A stretch of 64,000 bases of DNA from Dolomitihabitans soli (GTDB lineage Bacteria; Actinomycetota; Actinomycetes; Streptosporangiales; Streptosporangiaceae), in NCBI RefSeq assembly GCF_022213955.1, contig NZ_JAKNTW010000018.1, forward strand, positions 124,001 to 188,000, written 5' to 3'. Positions within the stretch are counted from its first letter, which is position 1; every line of letters begins with the position of its first letter. This document shows positions 63,063 through 64,000 of this stretch, one piece after another. Below the pieces are notes generated by a model. The model worked only from the letters and a program-made list of their open reading frames with translations. It did not search any database and had not been told where the DNA came from. A program made the translations under genes and the position numbers.

Positions 63063-64000
63063 ATGATGATCAACAAGCGGCACGGCAGGCTTGCCGCGGT
63101 CGCCGTGGCGATGGCCGCCACGCTCGCCGCCACGGCGGCGTGCGGGGGCAGTGACGCGCCTGCGACGACCGACGGCACCAAGGCGGCCGACGAGAAGATC
63201 ACACTCACACTGCAGACCTTCGGCGGCGGCACGAACTTCGGTTACAAGGCAGCCGTTGAGAAGTGGAACCAGGAGCACCCGAACGTCCAGGTGAAGTACA
63301 ACAACCTGACGCCGGACTTCGAGAACCAGTACTGGCCGCAGATGCTCAACTGGCTGCAGGCGGGCAAGGGCGCCGGTGACGTCATCGGCATCGACGAGGG
63401 CGGCATGGGCCTGGCCAAGGCGAGGCCGCAGTTCTTCACCGACCTCAGCCAGTACGGCCTCGACAGCCGCAAGGCGGACTTCCCGGCGTGGAAGTGGGAG
63501 AACGGCGTCAACACCGAGGGCAAGCTGTTCGCGCTCGGCACCGACGTCGGCGGCATGGCGGTCGCCTATCGCAAGGACCTGTTCAAGAAGGCGGGCCTGC
63601 CGACCGACCGCGAGGAGGTCGCGAAGCTCTGGTCGACGTGGGACGACTTCATCGCGACCGGCAAGAAGTTCCAGGAGAAGGTGAAGGACGTCAAGTTCGT
63701 CGACGGCCTGAACACCTGGTTCAACGTCGTCCTGTCGCAGGAGGCCGCCAAGAACGGCAACGTCTCCTACTACGACAAGGAGAACAAGCTCATCGTCGAC
63801 ACCAACCCCGCGGTGAAGTCGGCGTTCGATTTCGCCAGCAAGGTCAACGAGGCGGGGATCTCGGCCAAGCTGCGCAACTTCCAGGACCCGTGGACCGCCG
63901 GCATGAAGAAGGGCGCCTTCGCGACGATGGGCGCCCCCGGCTGGATGCTCGGCGTCATCCAGGGCAACATCACCGAGAACGGTGAGAAGCCCGACCAGGG
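63063..64000 (+). CDS. cebE: Cellobiose-type sugar-binding lipoprotein, N-terminal part
   Basis: The first 312 residues are present and the gene runs past the right edge. A signal sequence with lipobox (ATAAC, Cys about 27) and a family 1 extracellular sugar-binding fold (ITLTLQTFGGGTNFGYKAAV, IGIDEGGMG) are seen. Two CelR/CebR operators upstream point to cellobiose or cello-oligosaccharides, so the symbol reflects the operators rather than the protein itself. The ATG at 63063 follows GAGGGG. Permease genes cebF and cebG are expected next. Some other LacI-controlled sugar lipoproteins are alternatives. Confidence 0.78.
   Translation, partial: MMINKRHGRLAAVAVAMAATLAATAACGGSDAPATTDGTKAADEKITLTLQTFGGGTNFGYKAAVEKWNQEHPNVQVKYNNLTPDFENQYWPQMLNWLQAGKGAGDVIGIDEGGMGLAKARPQFFTDLSQYGLDSRKADFPAWKWENGVNTEGKLFALGTDVGGMAVAYRKDLFKKAGLPTDREEVAKLWSTWDDFIATGKKFQEKVKDVKFVDGLNTWFNVVLSQEAAKNGNVSYYDKENKLIVDTNPAVKSAFDFASKVNEAGISAKLRNFQDPWTAGMKKGAFATMGAPGWMLGVIQGNITENGEKPDQ

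Overview
This window is high-GC actinobacterial DNA. Third codon positions are G/C-rich, GTG and TTG starts are common, neighbouring genes often overlap by ATGA/GTGA/TTGA, and several genes look leaderless (TANNNT-type -10 box 6-9 nt before the start codon). A complete Entner-Doudoroff operon, CelR/CebR-type operators, a nonulosonic-acid polymer locus and large secreted amylases and proteases suggest a filamentous soil actinomycete, probably Streptosporangiaceae (Nonomuraea/Streptosporangium-like). The genus is an inference. I see no rRNA or tRNA genes, CRISPR arrays, insertion sequences or integrases.

Layout. 1-5.2 kb: start of a secreted LolA-like protein, a divergent OmpR-type two-component system, a TetR regulator, a FolP2-type dihydropteroate synthase paralogue and a LysR regulator. 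5.3-12 kb: envelope genes (proline-rich membrane zinc metallopeptidase, LytR-CpsA-Psr enzyme, membrane spermidine-synthase-like protein with a decayed second copy of its 3' end). 12-14.5 kb: a 90-bp tandem repeat, a cytoplasmic subtilisin-like protease with a small companion protein, and a gene-poor stretch. 14.5-20.4 kb (all minus): ABC exporter, two-component system, then two small secreted proteins, a YqhA membrane protein and a chaplin-like secreted protein. 20.5-22.8 kb: a voltage-gated cation channel with an unusual filter, an S4 ribosomal protein gene and a DUF2470 gene diverging from iron boxes.

22.8-49.1 kb is a carbohydrate island. A ROK repressor faces zwf-edd-glk-eda. Next come a PfkB kinase, two close LacI paralogues, an MsiK-like ATPase, a malE-malF-malG-alpha-glucosidase-lacI operon, a secreted amylopullulanase and a secreted alpha-amylase with duplicated starch-binding modules. 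Together they describe starch breakdown outside the cell, maltodextrin uptake, hydrolysis to glucose, and glucose oxidation through the Entner-Doudoroff route. Related palindromes near the LacI, ATPase, malE and amylopullulanase genes could be one operator family.

49.1-64 kb: a LysR regulator; an M4-M28 double metalloprotease with a chitin-binding tail; a locus for a CMP-nonulosonate-derived surface polymer (a CMP-sugar synthetase-phosphatase-NeuB fusion, a GT2, a polysialyltransferase-like enzyme and two more putative glycosyltransferases); a cyclic di-AMP riboswitch ahead of a CHAP-domain hydrolase; an aldo/keto reductase; and two CelR/CebR boxes upstream of a cellobiose-type sugar-binding lipoprotein that runs off the end.
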